DNA from: Weissella confusa
GTDB lineage: Bacteria > Bacillota > Bacilli > Lactobacillales > Lactobacillaceae
Assembly (NCBI GenBank): GCA_016466735.1
Contig: JAAOED010000003.1
Coordinates: 80,707 to 144,706, forward strand
DNA: 64,000 nt
Direction: 5' to 3'
Position numbers and translations under genes: made by a program. Shown one piece after another: positions 33,002 to 40,403 of this stretch; positions within the stretch are counted from its first letter, which is position 1; every line of letters begins with the position of its first letter. Below the pieces are notes generated by a model, which was not told the DNA's origin, made no database searches, and saw only the letters and a list, made by a program, of their open reading frames with translations.

Positions 33002-33783
33002 TACCAAATCTCCTTTTTCTGTTTGTCACCGTACTTATCAGACGCGTAGTTACGCTTCTTCTCGTTATCAATCACGGCACTCATTGTCAGCAAGTGCTTC
33101 GCTAGTCGATTCTTCAAAATACCGTCTGTGTATTTGAACGACGGCTGATTGCTATCCTTGGTTAACTTGATAGCATCAGCAATTACATCAACATCCATAC
33201 CATCTTCTGTGACGTACTCAACCAGCTTCTGACGTTGAATTGGTCCAAAAGCGAAGTCTAAGTCGTTATCAGTGATTGACCGATTGATGACCGTTGCAGC
33301 TGTTGCAACGCTATTACTATAGTTATCGTCTGTCTCGTCGGTCCGACGTTCACCATTTGTTAACTTATCTATCTTGTTAATTAATACTTCTTGTTTAGGG
33401 TCCTTCTTGTTAGTGTCAAGTTGAGCCATGTTGGTTCGAGCCATGTTGGGTTGAGCCATGTTGGTTCGAATTGACATGGCTATTTCTGGAATAACCACTG
33501 TCCAAGCATTTGCTCGTTGACCTCCTGAACTGCGATATGGTTGTTTGATGAGATAATCATGTTCAACCAAGTAGTCCATTCGATCAGCCATAGCTTGCCG
33601 AGAAATATCAAGCTCACGAGCTAAAACTTCTGTATAAAATTGAAATCCTTGTGGCTTACTAGCCATAAGAACCCAAGCCCTAAAAGCACCATCACGTCGT
33701 CCATTGAATACTGGGTCCACAATTACCGAATTTGGAATTCGTGTGAAGTTACTCTCTAACGCATTATTCAATGTGTCCTGCAT
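33001..33783 (-). CDS. DnaD-like replication initiation protein
   Basis: 260 aa. Residues ~10-105 form a winged-helix initiator domain (FRAWVLMASKPQGF, then ELDISRQAMADRMDYLVEHDYLI recognition helix). A linker with NMA(Q/R) repeats follows, then a DnaD-type C-terminal domain (about 165-240) with the FAFGPIQRQKLVEYV....ADAIKLT...KYTDGIL pattern. Probably binds the repeats inside its own gene and recruits the loader encoded directly downstream. Confidence 0.8.
   Translation of the reverse strand: MQDTLNNALESNFTRIPNSVIVDPVFNGRRDGAFRAWVLMASKPQGFQFYTEVLARELDISRQAMADRMDYLVEHDYLIKQPYRSSGGQRANAWTVVIPEIAMSIRTNMAQPNMARTNMAQLDTNKKDPKQEVLINKIDKLTNGERRTDETDDNYSNSVATAATVINRSITDNDLDFAFGPIQRQKLVEYVTEDGMDVDVIADAIKLTKDSNQPSFKYTDGILKNRLAKHLLTMSAVIDNEKKRNYASDKYGDKQKKEIW
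33421..33465 (-). repeat. Three 15-bp iteron-like repeats (candidate phage origin)
   Basis: Three perfectly phased copies of a 15-bp unit (TTGAGCCATGTTGGT with one or two changes) inside the initiator gene, with a decayed fourth copy at 33466-33480. They encode the NMA(Q/R).. repeats. Iterons inside the initiator gene are the layout of the lambda origin. The flanking 33330-33420 is AT-rich. Confidence 0.6.
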
Positions 33784-33785
33784 TG

Positions 33786-34559
33786 TTAAGCCTCCCGATA
33801 ATCATCAATATCTTTAAACAAAACAATCTTTTGCCCATCCTTTGGAATAAGCCGACTTGTCAAACTCTCGTCGTACTTATTCATTAACTGACTTAGATTG
33901 TCATTAGTCGTTACAATCGTTGACTTGCCAATTCGTGCATTCACAATCGAATACAGAATTTCAGTCATCTTGTCAGTAGCACCACCGGCACCGGACTCCT
34001 TACCAAAGTCATCCATAACCAGTAGTTCCACTTCTTTCATGCCCCGGATAATCAAGTTGTAATCTTGCTTAGCTCGCTCATCATCAATTGAAGCCAACAT
34101 AGTTGATCGCAATGCCACCAGATTGACGAACATAATCGACTTAACATCAGCCAGTTTGTTCATTACAGCCACCGCTAGTGCTGTCTTACCCGTACCAGCT
34201 GGTCCAACGAACACGTAGTTGCTATTTTGTTGAGCCAATTGCTTACTAGCCATAAACGCCGATACGCCAACTGCCTTTCGAGCAGGTGTATTAGCTTTCC
34301 ATTTCTCAAAGGTAAAATGCTTGATGTCTTCTGACGTGAACAATGACATTGGGTAATACTTACGAGTTTCACCACGCTTGAACTTGGCAATCTTCTTTGC
34401 TAGCACACCACTTACTTCCGGAATATCTTCAGCTTTGGATGCAGCACCCTTACGGAAGTTCTCTAAAAACGTTTGCTTATCAAACTTCGTATTGGATTTA
34501 GCTGCAATGAGTTCAGCGAATCGAACCGCTGTATCTTCGGTCATGTCAAAACTTCCCAT
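33786..34559 (-). CDS. DnaC-like helicase loader ATPase
   Basis: 257 aa. Walker A GPAGTGKT at about residues 118-125, Walker B LLVMDDFG near 177-184 and a sensor TTNDN near 220. The N-terminal ~100 residues are the helicase-interacting region. It would load the host replicative helicase at the phage origin. Two bp upstream of the DnaD-like gene start on the operon. Confidence 0.85.
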   Translation of the reverse strand: MGSFDMTEDTAVRFAELIAAKSNTKFDKQTFLENFRKGAASKAEDIPEVSGVLAKKIAKFKRGETRKYYPMSLFTSEDIKHFTFEKWKANTPARKAVGVSAFMASKQLAQQNSNYVFVGPAGTGKTALAVAVMNKLADVKSIMFVNLVALRSTMLASIDDERAKQDYNLIIRGMKEVELLVMDDFGKESGAGGATDKMTEILYSIVNARIGKSTIVTTNDNLSQLMNKYDESLTSRLIPKDGQKIVLFKDIDDYREA

Positions 34560-34619
34560 GACTGCTCCTTTCTGGGCTTCTCACCCCGTTCGGTTGATTA
34601 GGTCAACGTCCGTTTTCCG

Positions 34620-35438
34620 TTACAACGTCACTACGTGCTCTGGATCAACGCGATAGTTTGTGCGATACAGGCGACTGTAGGTGTTGGCATTGTCCGGCTC
34701 AACTTCACCGTTGATAAGCTGTACAATTCGTGGCTGGTGAACCTTTATTTCAGCAAGTCCCGCGTCTAAGGTATCTTGCGAAATCTGGTACACGTCAGCC
34801 ATAGGTTCGTCTTCCTTGCTTACCGCAACGATATATACTTCGAAGTTCTTACCAGTCATTTGGCGCAACATCTCTTGATATGCTGCCATTTGCATGTGGT
34901 AACCACGGCCAATAAAGAAATTCTCATAGTCGCCGTAATGTTCAGACCACTCACCACCGATTAACCCGTGATATTCCTTCAATGACTTAACTGTCTTAAA
35001 GTCCACGAAGTAACCTTCTTCAAAATTGACTGCGTCCAACTTTCCACGCCATTCAACACCATCAATCGAGCCTTCGATAACAGATTCTTTTTCAGGAGCT
35101 TCATTGATCAATGCCATAATGCTGTCGTCAGCTTCAATACGGTCAATCATTGCTTGTGCAAGTTTGTATTCGGTCTTAAGTTGACCTTTCGAAGCACCAC
35201 GGGTCGAAATGATTTCAGGATGTTCATCCTTGAATTGTTGATGTGCTTCTGGTGACTCAAAGTATGAGTGCAAGTAGTTTCCAACTAACAATGCTGTCTT
35301 GTTTGGAATGATTTCATACTCGCCACGCATTTGCGCAAGCGCTTCAGCTTCACCAGAAAACAAGAAGTTTTTGAAGTTTGAAGCGTGCATATGAACAAAT
35401 GCATCACGTGGGTCATAGTAATCGTATTCTTCAGCCAT
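34620..35438 (-). CDS. PD-(D/E)XK exonuclease, RecE/YqaJ-like partner of RecT
   Basis: 272 aa. The active-site pattern is visible at about residues 130-150: GKLDAVNFEEGYFVDFKTVKS, giving Asp, Asp-x-Lys. Conserved HSY near residue 55 and a QMAAYQEM helix near 185 (QxxxY motif) complete the nuclease signature. It resects DNA ends for RecT; its ATG overlaps the recT stop. Confidence 0.82.
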   Translation of the reverse strand: MAEEYDYYDPRDAFVHMHASNFKNFLFSGEAEALAQMRGEYEIIPNKTALLVGNYLHSYFESPEAHQQFKDEHPEIISTRGASKGQLKTEYKLAQAMIDRIEADDSIMALINEAPEKESVIEGSIDGVEWRGKLDAVNFEEGYFVDFKTVKSLKEYHGLIGGEWSEHYGDYENFFIGRGYHMQMAAYQEMLRQMTGKNFEVYIVAVSKEDEPMADVYQISQDTLDAGLAEIKVHQPRIVQLINGEVEPDNANTYSRLYRTNYRVDPEHVVTL

Positions 35439-36610
35439 TACCGAACACCTCCACCATACATAGCTTCAGGACTAAACCCCGTTTGTTCAGGCTCTAACGG
35501 TTCATCTGACTGTTGACTTCCTGCCCAATCAGGTTCTTCATCTGGCATGTCAAATTCCTCATCAACGCTATTACCACGCTCTTGTTCCAACTCGTAATCT
35601 CGAACTTTCGCAAGCAACACTGGCTTAGTATCAGTTGCAAGATAAGAAACACCATTGAACGACAACCAAGCTTTGATTTCAGAAACAGTATTTGCTGCAC
35701 TCAATCGTCCTTGAGGAATAACAACTTCAGTTTCGCGTTCAGGCTCTACCACAGCCTTTTCAGGTTCTGCTGTACGCGTCTCAGGCTCATCAACTTGTTC
35801 TTGTTCGTGATGTTGCTCAATTGGCTTCACAGCCTCCTTTTTAGCCATTCGTGCAAACGCACCCTTTGGCTTCTCCAAAACTTCTGCTGTGACATCACGT
35901 GGATCCTCAGCATATTCATTCGCGGTAGTGCCATTAATCGCAGATACCAACGCACTCTCATCATCAGTTGTGTTGATAATGTTCTTCGCTGCACGGTTGA
36001 TTACTGTTCGCTTAGCCATCTCTTCTGGAAACTTCTTGTGTACGTTCAATTGACGTGATTGACCCCAAGATGCGTCGATTTGCTTCTTCGTCATAACCTC
36101 ATACTGCTTGGTACCGTCCGTCTTTGTGATGACAGCGTAAGCACCAACAATGGGGTTATCTAGCTTCATGAAGTCCGTGTGGTGTTCAGTAACAATCAGC
36201 TCACCATCTTCGTTGTAATCAACTTGGAAGTCTTCACCTTCGTGAACAATGAACGCTGCAATGTTCTCAATTTCAGGCAAACGCTTAAGCACTTGTTGAG
36301 TTCCGAAGTATGATCGTTGCATCTGAAGTTGACGCCCATAAGCAATGAAGTAAACTTGCGTCTTTGCTGGGCTCAATCCTTGAACCACCATGTCGAATAG
36401 TGACTTCTTAATTGAATCAGGTGTCACATTCTCAATTCCCTTGATTGTTGGTAACAATGCCACAGCTTCTTGCAATGCATTTGCAACGTGGTAGTTTTCT
36501 GGAACCTTGAAACCTTGCGTTTCAACCAATCCCTTGAAATCATTTGCAACAGACGAAGCAATCAACTGTTGTGTCTGTGTCGTCGTCACATTAAAGTTTT
36601 GTTCTGTCAT
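35438..36610 (-). CDS. RecT-family recombinase with C-terminal HeH motif
   Basis: 390 aa. Residues ~25-240 are the RecT annealing core (ALLPTIKGIENVTPDSIKKSLFDM, then a YGRQLQMQRSYFGTQQ and KKFPEEMAKRTVINRAAKNI segments). A Glu/Pro-rich linker (250-290) follows. Residues ~300-335 form a HeH/LEM-like motif (EIKAWLSFNGVSYL..TKPVLLAKV), similar to the one in the head-operon LysM protein. The tail is acidic. Anneals single strands during phage recombination. Confidence 0.88.
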   Translation of the reverse strand: MTEQNFNVTTTQTQQLIASSVANDFKGLVETQGFKVPENYHVANALQEAVALLPTIKGIENVTPDSIKKSLFDMVVQGLSPAKTQVYFIAYGRQLQMQRSYFGTQQVLKRLPEIENIAAFIVHEGEDFQVDYNEDGELIVTEHHTDFMKLDNPIVGAYAVITKTDGTKQYEVMTKKQIDASWGQSRQLNVHKKFPEEMAKRTVINRAAKNIINTTDDESALVSAINGTTANEYAEDPRDVTAEVLEKPKGAFARMAKKEAVKPIEQHHEQEQVDEPETRTAEPEKAVVEPERETEVVIPQGRLSAANTVSEIKAWLSFNGVSYLATDTKPVLLAKVRDYELEQERGNSVDEEFDMPDEEPDWAGSQQSDEPLEPEQTGFSPEAMYGGGVR

Positions 36611-36613
36611 TTC

Positions 36614-36754
36614 TTATTCCTCCGTCACTGGTTCTTGAAACTTGATATACGTTGTGTTCGGCACCTTTTGCCAGTCTTCGTGATACTTAGGTTCGAAGTA
36701 GTGAACTTCTCGACCAGTATCAAGCACCGCCCACGTTTCAAACTTGGTAGCCAT
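36614..36754 (-). CDS. Small early protein, unknown
   Basis: 46 aa, ATG at 36754 preceded by GGAGG. Aromatic-rich with a WAVLDTGREVHYFEP core. Stop lies 3 bp before the recT start. Common type of small ORF in LAB phages; no function known. Confidence 0.6.
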   Translation of the reverse strand: MATKFETWAVLDTGREVHYFEPKYHEDWQKVPNTTYIKFQEPVTEE

Positions 36755-36773
36755 TTATTGGCCTCCTATCATG

Positions 36774-36856
36774 TGATACAATCGAAGGGTAAATGAACCT
36801 ACTAAATTCATTACCCGAGCCCTTGGTGATTGCACTCACTGAGGGCTCTTTTATTT
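36774..36856 (+). ncRNA. Candidate plus-strand sRNA with extended -10 promoter and terminator
   Basis: Extended -10 TGATACAAT (36774-36782) would start RNA near 36787-36789. The RNA folds into GGGTAATGAA-type hairpin (36785-36814), then GAGCCCT/AGGGCTC hairpin (36814-36848) followed by TTTTATTT, about 65-70 nt in all. It is opposite in direction to the early operon and contains no ORF. The -35 (TTTATT) is poor. Confidence 0.5.
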
Positions 36857-36977
36857 CGATTTTCATGTGTCATTCCTTTCAGTCGAACGCCACAACCTGC
36901 ACACCACACCGGGACTTATAGATACTTTTCTCGGAGATTTTTCAGGGAGTGATATGCATTTTGTGACGCTCGACTTA

Positions 36978-37091
36978 TATCAGGCGCTCTCACCGGCGGT
37001 TTAGGAAATACTGGGATTCATAACAGCCGTACATTTAGGGATATATACCGATTACATTTGAAATCTAAACCGCCTGTCAGAGCGCCTGATA
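36978..37091. repeat. Large inverted repeat, 26-nt arms, in 346-bp gene-free stretch
   Basis: Arms 36978-37003 and 37066-37091: TATCAGGCGCTCT pairs with AGAGCGCCTGATA, and GGCGGTTTA with TAAACCGCC, with a 4x4 internal loop and a 62-nt apical loop. It lies at the 3' end of the 59-aa gene on the early transcript, upstream of recT. The rest of 36857-36977 shows nothing else clear. Confidence 0.7.
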
Positions 37092-37100
37092 GTTAATTAA

Positions 37101-37280
37101 CTAGCTGTTGATGTTGGCATTATGCCAAATGATGTATTCATCAACAGCCTTATCGCCATCTTCGCCATTAGCAATTGCTTCATTACGAATTTCAGATAGA
37201 AACTTCTTGTCAACACCAATCAAAGCCACGCTATCGAAAGCTTTGCCAAACAACTTAAACATCATCTTAATGATCTTCAT
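37101..37280 (-). CDS. Small early protein, unknown
   Basis: 59 aa, ATG at 37280 with GGAGG 8 nt upstream. Basic hydrophobic N-terminal half, acidic C-terminal half. Followed directly by the large inverted repeat. Confidence 0.6.
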   Translation of the reverse strand: MKIIKMMFKLFGKAFDSVALIGVDKKFLSEIRNEAIANGEDGDKAVDEYIIWHNANINS

Positions 37281-37413
37281 TTTTCATCACCTCCTTTTCC
37301 CAATATGGACGTAGTCGCATCTCGTTGACTTCGAAGAAGTCTATTAACCAAGCAGCGAATACAATTAAGCCAACAATCGCGGCTATTACATAACCAATTA
37401 CAATGTCGCTCAA
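37267..37413 (-). CDS. Small membrane protein (TTG start)
   Basis: 48 aa. The TTG overlaps the TGA of the upstream gene (TTGA) with GAGGTG 6 nt before it. One strong membrane helix (about residues 4-26), then a charged tail. Overlaps the next gene by 14 bp. Kept because of the clear helix and coupling. Confidence 0.5.
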   Translation of the reverse strand: MSDIVIGYVIAAIVGLIVFAAWLIDFFEVNEMRLRPYWEKEVMKNEDH

Positions 37414-37742
37414 ACCATCACCTCATCAGCATGTTCTTCAATGTACTTAGCAATCTTGAAACCGTGATACAAACGCTGGCTTTGACCTTTCTTAATCGTC
37501 AAGCCAGGTTCTGCCTCAACTCGAGTACGCCAATAAGTGTTGAAATCTTTCAAACTAATTGCACCAAGATAATCTTCCAAAGTTAGTTGATCATCTGGTG
37601 TGCTCTTCGTTCGATACATCTGAACGAATTGATGACTATAAATAATGTTCTGCTCAGCCGTTTTAACAGCCTGTTCAAACACTTGAACTCCAAGCTGCAT
37701 CAACATGTCAGTTGGCAGCTGAAGTGATACTTGCTCTGTCAT
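37410..37742 (-). CDS. Early phage protein (DUF771-like)
   Basis: 110 aa, helical. The order of elements (a membrane-free amphipathic N half, LTLEDYLGAISLKDFNTYW, basic C half) resembles DUF771-type or excisionase-like winged helix proteins found near the switch in LAB phages. Overlaps the 77-aa gene by 4 bp. Confidence 0.55.
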   Translation of the reverse strand: MTEQVSLQLPTDMLMQLGVQVFEQAVKTAEQNIIYSHQFVQMYRTKSTPDDQLTLEDYLGAISLKDFNTYWRTRVEAEPGLTIKKGQSQRLYHGFKIAKYIEEHADEVMV

Positions 37743-37972
37743 AAGCCCTCCTTACGCGATAACTTTCGAATCAACCGCCAACGTGATTTCGTGATAATCG
37801 AACGAGAACTAGTTGTTCGCTCAATATTTTTGAAAAACTCACGATTATTCTTAGCAACCCACTTGTTGATGTACCTGCGTTCCACTTTTGTATATTGCTT
37901 GTCGCCTTTTGGAATTCGGCTGATTAACAATTTGCCTAGCGGATGGTTTTTGATAATCCACTTGTTATTCAT
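37739..37972 (-). CDS. Small highly basic protein, unknown
   Basis: 77 aa with about 30% Lys+Arg; probably binds nucleic acid. Overlaps the following gene by 4 bp and follows the coiled-coil protein by 3 bp. No family recognised. Confidence 0.6.
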   Translation of the reverse strand: MNNKWIIKNHPLGKLLISRIPKGDKQYTKVERRYINKWVAKNNREFFKNIERTTSSRSIITKSRWRLIRKLSRKEGL

Positions 37973-37975
37973 GAC

Positions 37976-38401
37976 CTAAACCTCAGCATTCTCAAAGTTT
38001 CTTGGCATTGCCAATACTGATTGCCACGTTGCTTCGTTAATAGTTCCGTGGTCATGCTTGTATGACATCCATTCAAAGAATTTAGGTCCAATTCCGTCCG
38101 GGTTATAACCATTTGCAACCGCCGCTAATCTCACTTGCTCTGTAAAAGCGGATAGATCATCAGGTTCAGCCGTTACACCGAACATTTCGAGATATGCATA
38201 TAACTGCAGCATGAGTTCGCGATTTAACTCGTTCGACTCTTTTACTAACGCAAGCTCTTCGTTGTAGTCGTCAACAAGAGAGTTATGCTTGTCTACAAGC
38301 GAATGATTTTCAGCGTTTAGCTCATTAATCACACGACCACTAAGCTTGTGCTCAATCACTACCGCCACGATTGCAATAACAATCACTACCGTCGTCGTCA
38401 T
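37976..38401 (-). CDS. Membrane-anchored coiled-coil protein, unknown
   Basis: 141 aa. An N-terminal membrane helix (residues 3-17), a coiled coil (25-70) and a compact C-terminal domain (FFEWMSYKHDHGTINEATWQSVLA). Placed right after the antirepressor. Could be a superinfection-exclusion factor; this is only a guess from topology. Confidence 0.55.
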   Translation of the reverse strand: MTTTVVIVIAIVAVVIEHKLSGRVINELNAENHSLVDKHNSLVDDYNEELALVKESNELNRELMLQLYAYLEMFGVTAEPDDLSAFTEQVRLAAVANGYNPDGIGPKFFEWMSYKHDHGTINEATWQSVLAMPRNFENAEV

Positions 38402-38403
38402 GT

Positions 38404-39147
38404 TTACGCCTCCAAAAGTGTTTGCTCATTCGCACCATTGATTGCAAACATCAACACTTCATCAGGTTGCCAGTTTTGAACGATACGCATAGCTTCATCA
38501 AATTTAGACATTGGCAAGCTAGCAAATTCACTAATGACGAAACGATCTTTAATGACATTCCCAAGTTGTCGATATACCGCATTCCGCAACTTCTTTGTGT
38601 TGTAGGCCGTACCGTAGTAACCGCCCATAACTTCAACTACTCGCTTGTTCCGCGCTTTGGTAAATCGCTTACGCATGTCACTTGGTAAACCAAACTGTTC
38701 CTTTAGCTCTGCCACTTCATTCTCAGTTGAAGTTTGACGCTCCTCAATTTCCGCGATTTGCTTTTCTTGTTGAACAAGCTTGTTCGCGCTTGCAGCCACA
38801 ATTTCCATTTCGGTCATTGTTTGCGCTTGATAACCACCAGTCCTACGAATACTTGGCAAAACTTCAGTTGTTACCCAATCTTGGAACCGCTCAGCCGTTT
38901 CGTTGTTAGCCTTGATAGCCAACTTGTAGAATTGTGGTTCCGTGATGAAATCACCGCGTTCGATTGCGTCCCCACTTGTGGGGATACCCAAATACTTATT
39001 TACGCGTTCCCAGCGAACAACCTTGTTGCCACTCTTGGCAATTTGTGAAATTCCTAATCCAATCGCCGCCGATTCTGCATCGAACATTACTTGTCCGTTT
39101 TCTTGCATAACCTTCAAGTCATTGAAGATTTGTACTTCGTCTGCCAT
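38404..39147 (-). CDS. Phage antirepressor, BRO-N plus ORF6C-type domains
   Basis: 247 aa from the ATG at 39147 (AGGAGG 8 nt upstream). Residues ~1-105 are a BRO-N domain ending GDFITEPQFYKLAIKANNETAERFQDWV..EVLPSIRRTGGY. A coiled coil follows, and the C-terminal part (about 150-245) resembles ORF6C (RKRFTKARNKRVVEVMGG). It probably counters the CI-like repressor. A repressor-type palindrome lies directly upstream at 39180. Confidence 0.82.
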   Translation of the reverse strand: MADEVQIFNDLKVMQENGQVMFDAESAAIGLGISQIAKSGNKVVRWERVNKYLGIPTSGDAIERGDFITEPQFYKLAIKANNETAERFQDWVTTEVLPSIRRTGGYQAQTMTEMEIVAASANKLVQQEKQIAEIEERQTSTENEVAELKEQFGLPSDMRKRFTKARNKRVVEVMGGYYGTAYNTKKLRNAVYRQLGNVIKDRFVISEFASLPMSKFDEAMRIVQNWQPDEVLMFAINGANEQTLLEA

Positions 39148-39179
39148 AATCTGGCCTCCTTTAAAAACATTTAACAATA

Positions 39180-39192
39180 CCCATTAAATGGG
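39180..39192. promoter_or_regulatory. Operator O-distal (CCCATTAAATGGG)
   Basis: Perfect palindrome identical to the one at 39431-39443, lying between the cro-like stop and the antirepressor start. It could repress or pause antirepressor transcription. Confidence 0.65.
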
Positions 39193-39198
39193 AAATTG

Positions 39199-39393
39199 CT
39201 AGAAAAAAATAACATCCTCAAAATTAACATGAAACAAATTCAACAATTTAGCGATTTGATCAGCCCTTGGTTGAACACCCTTATTCTCCCAAGATTGTAC
39301 AGTACTAACTGATACACCTAGCTTTTCAGCTAATTGTGGTTGTGTCATATTGTTATTTGCTCGGAGTGCTTTCAACGTCACTTTAACGCCCAT
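39199..39393 (-). CDS. Cro-like XRE regulator
   Basis: 64 aa, a single HTH_3 domain: ALRANNNMTQPQLAEKLGVS then STVQSWENKGVQPRADQIAK. First gene of the leftward early operon, divergent from the CI-like repressor. It would bind the same CCCATTAAATGGG sites. Confidence 0.85.
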   Translation of the reverse strand: MGVKVTLKALRANNNMTQPQLAEKLGVSVSTVQSWENKGVQPRADQIAKLLNLFHVNFEDVIFF

Positions 39394-39422
39394 AACTAAA
39401 CCTCCTTGTTTTTGATGTGATT

Positions 39423-39452
39423 ATTATATACCCATTAAATGGGAAATTGCAA
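39423..39452 (-). promoter_or_regulatory. Leftward early promoter with embedded operator
   Basis: Minus-strand TTGCAA (39447-39452) and TATAAT (39423-39428), 18-bp spacer. The palindrome CCCATTAAATGGG (39431-39443) fills the spacer, so a bound repressor would block RNA polymerase directly. Confidence 0.8.
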
Positions 39453-39480
39453 CACAAAAACAACTTTTTACTGGGAAAGT

Positions 39481-39522
39481 CCCATTTAATGGCTTGATAA
39501 CACACGTGTAAAGCAGTAATAT
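39481..39522 (+). promoter_or_regulatory. Rightward repressor promoter with upstream operator
   Basis: TTGATA (39494-39499), 17-bp spacer, TAATAT (39517-39522). A variant operator CCCATTTAATGG (39481-39492) touches the -35 from upstream, a position that permits activation or autoregulation. Confidence 0.75.
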
Positions 39523-39566
39523 CAACGTATCAAATAAGAAATTAAGAAAACATTAAGAGGCTCAAA

Positions 39567-39929
39567 ATGGCTACTGAAGCTACTGAAATCATGTCAGAGA
39601 ACATAAAGTTCTACCTAAATAAGAATGGTAAAACTCCGGCTAACCTAATCTCGGACCTAAACATCAAGCGTTCGACTGTGTATAACTGGTTGAACGGGGT
39701 TTCATACCCCCGCATAGACAAAATAGAAGCTATGGCTGACTATTTTGGCGTAACAAAAGCTGACTTAGTAGAGCGTCATGTTAATGGTGAGAAAGTTGAA
39801 CACATCAACCTAGATGAAGCACTAAGCAAGCAAGGCGTTGTCATGGAGTTCCAAGGCAAGGAACTGTCAGATAAAGCCAAAAAGAAAATCCTCGACATCC
39901 TAAAGATTGTAGATGGTGACGAGGACTAG
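39567..39929 (+). CDS. CI-like repressor (HTH_3, no autopeptidase domain)
   Basis: 120 aa. N-terminal HTH (KNGKTPANLISDLNIKRSTVYNWLNG, residues ~18-45) and a short acidic-basic C-terminal tail; there is no LexA/S24 peptidase. With the metallopeptidase gene directly downstream it matches ImmR/ImmA-type switches, in which damage signalling leads to proteolysis of the repressor by ImmA. Confidence 0.85.
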   Translation: MATEATEIMSENIKFYLNKNGKTPANLISDLNIKRSTVYNWLNGVSYPRIDKIEAMADYFGVTKADLVERHVNGEKVEHINLDEALSKQGVVMEFQGKELSDKAKKKILDILKIVDGDED

Positions 39930-39934
39930 GCCAT

Positions 39935-40351
39935 ATGGATTTTAAAGACTTAGAAGAGAGAATTGACGCTCAAATTAGATCAGCTGGCATCAACTTAATG
40001 TATGACGAGTTCGAAACGTATGATCCAGACGTTGTTTTCATTAGAGAAGGTAAACGCCCCCTAATAGTGATTAACACTGTTTCGGATAGTGACGTCCCTG
40101 TTGTTGCCCGCAAAGCTCACGAGTTGTCTCACGTATTAGACGGAGATGGTTCAGCCAGAAGCTACACCTTCAGTATCGGTTTTAAAAACAATGCTGAGCG
40201 CATTGCTAACCGAGGAATGGTTTGGCGCTTGGCTAAAATTATTTATGAAGACATCCCCTTAGAAAATCGCAATTACTACGACTTTATGAATTGGTTTAAC
40301 TTGCCTAGCGGTTTTGAAGCAATTGTCGAAGAGTCCGTACGTCACGCGTGA
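39935..40351 (+). CDS. ImmA/IrrE-like metallopeptidase
   Basis: 138 aa. Zinc-binding HELSH (about residues 69-73) within ARKAHELSHVLDG. Short spacing (5 bp) to the repressor. Predicted to cleave the repressor during induction. Some residues usual for family members at the C-terminal third Glu ligand cannot be assigned with certainty. Confidence 0.85.
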   Translation: MDFKDLEERIDAQIRSAGINLMYDEFETYDPDVVFIREGKRPLIVINTVSDSDVPVVARKAHELSHVLDGDGSARSYTFSIGFKNNAERIANRGMVWRLAKIIYEDIPLENRNYYDFMNWFNLPSGFEAIVEESVRHA

Positions 40352-40403
40352 CACAACGTCCAGACAGGATTGACGTTAAAAGCTAGTCTTGGAGAATTTG
40401 GTT

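Noticed and set aside
33421..33465. CRISPR array
   Set aside because: The 15-bp repeats are contiguous without spacers and lie in a coding gene. No CRISPR array was found anywhere in the window.
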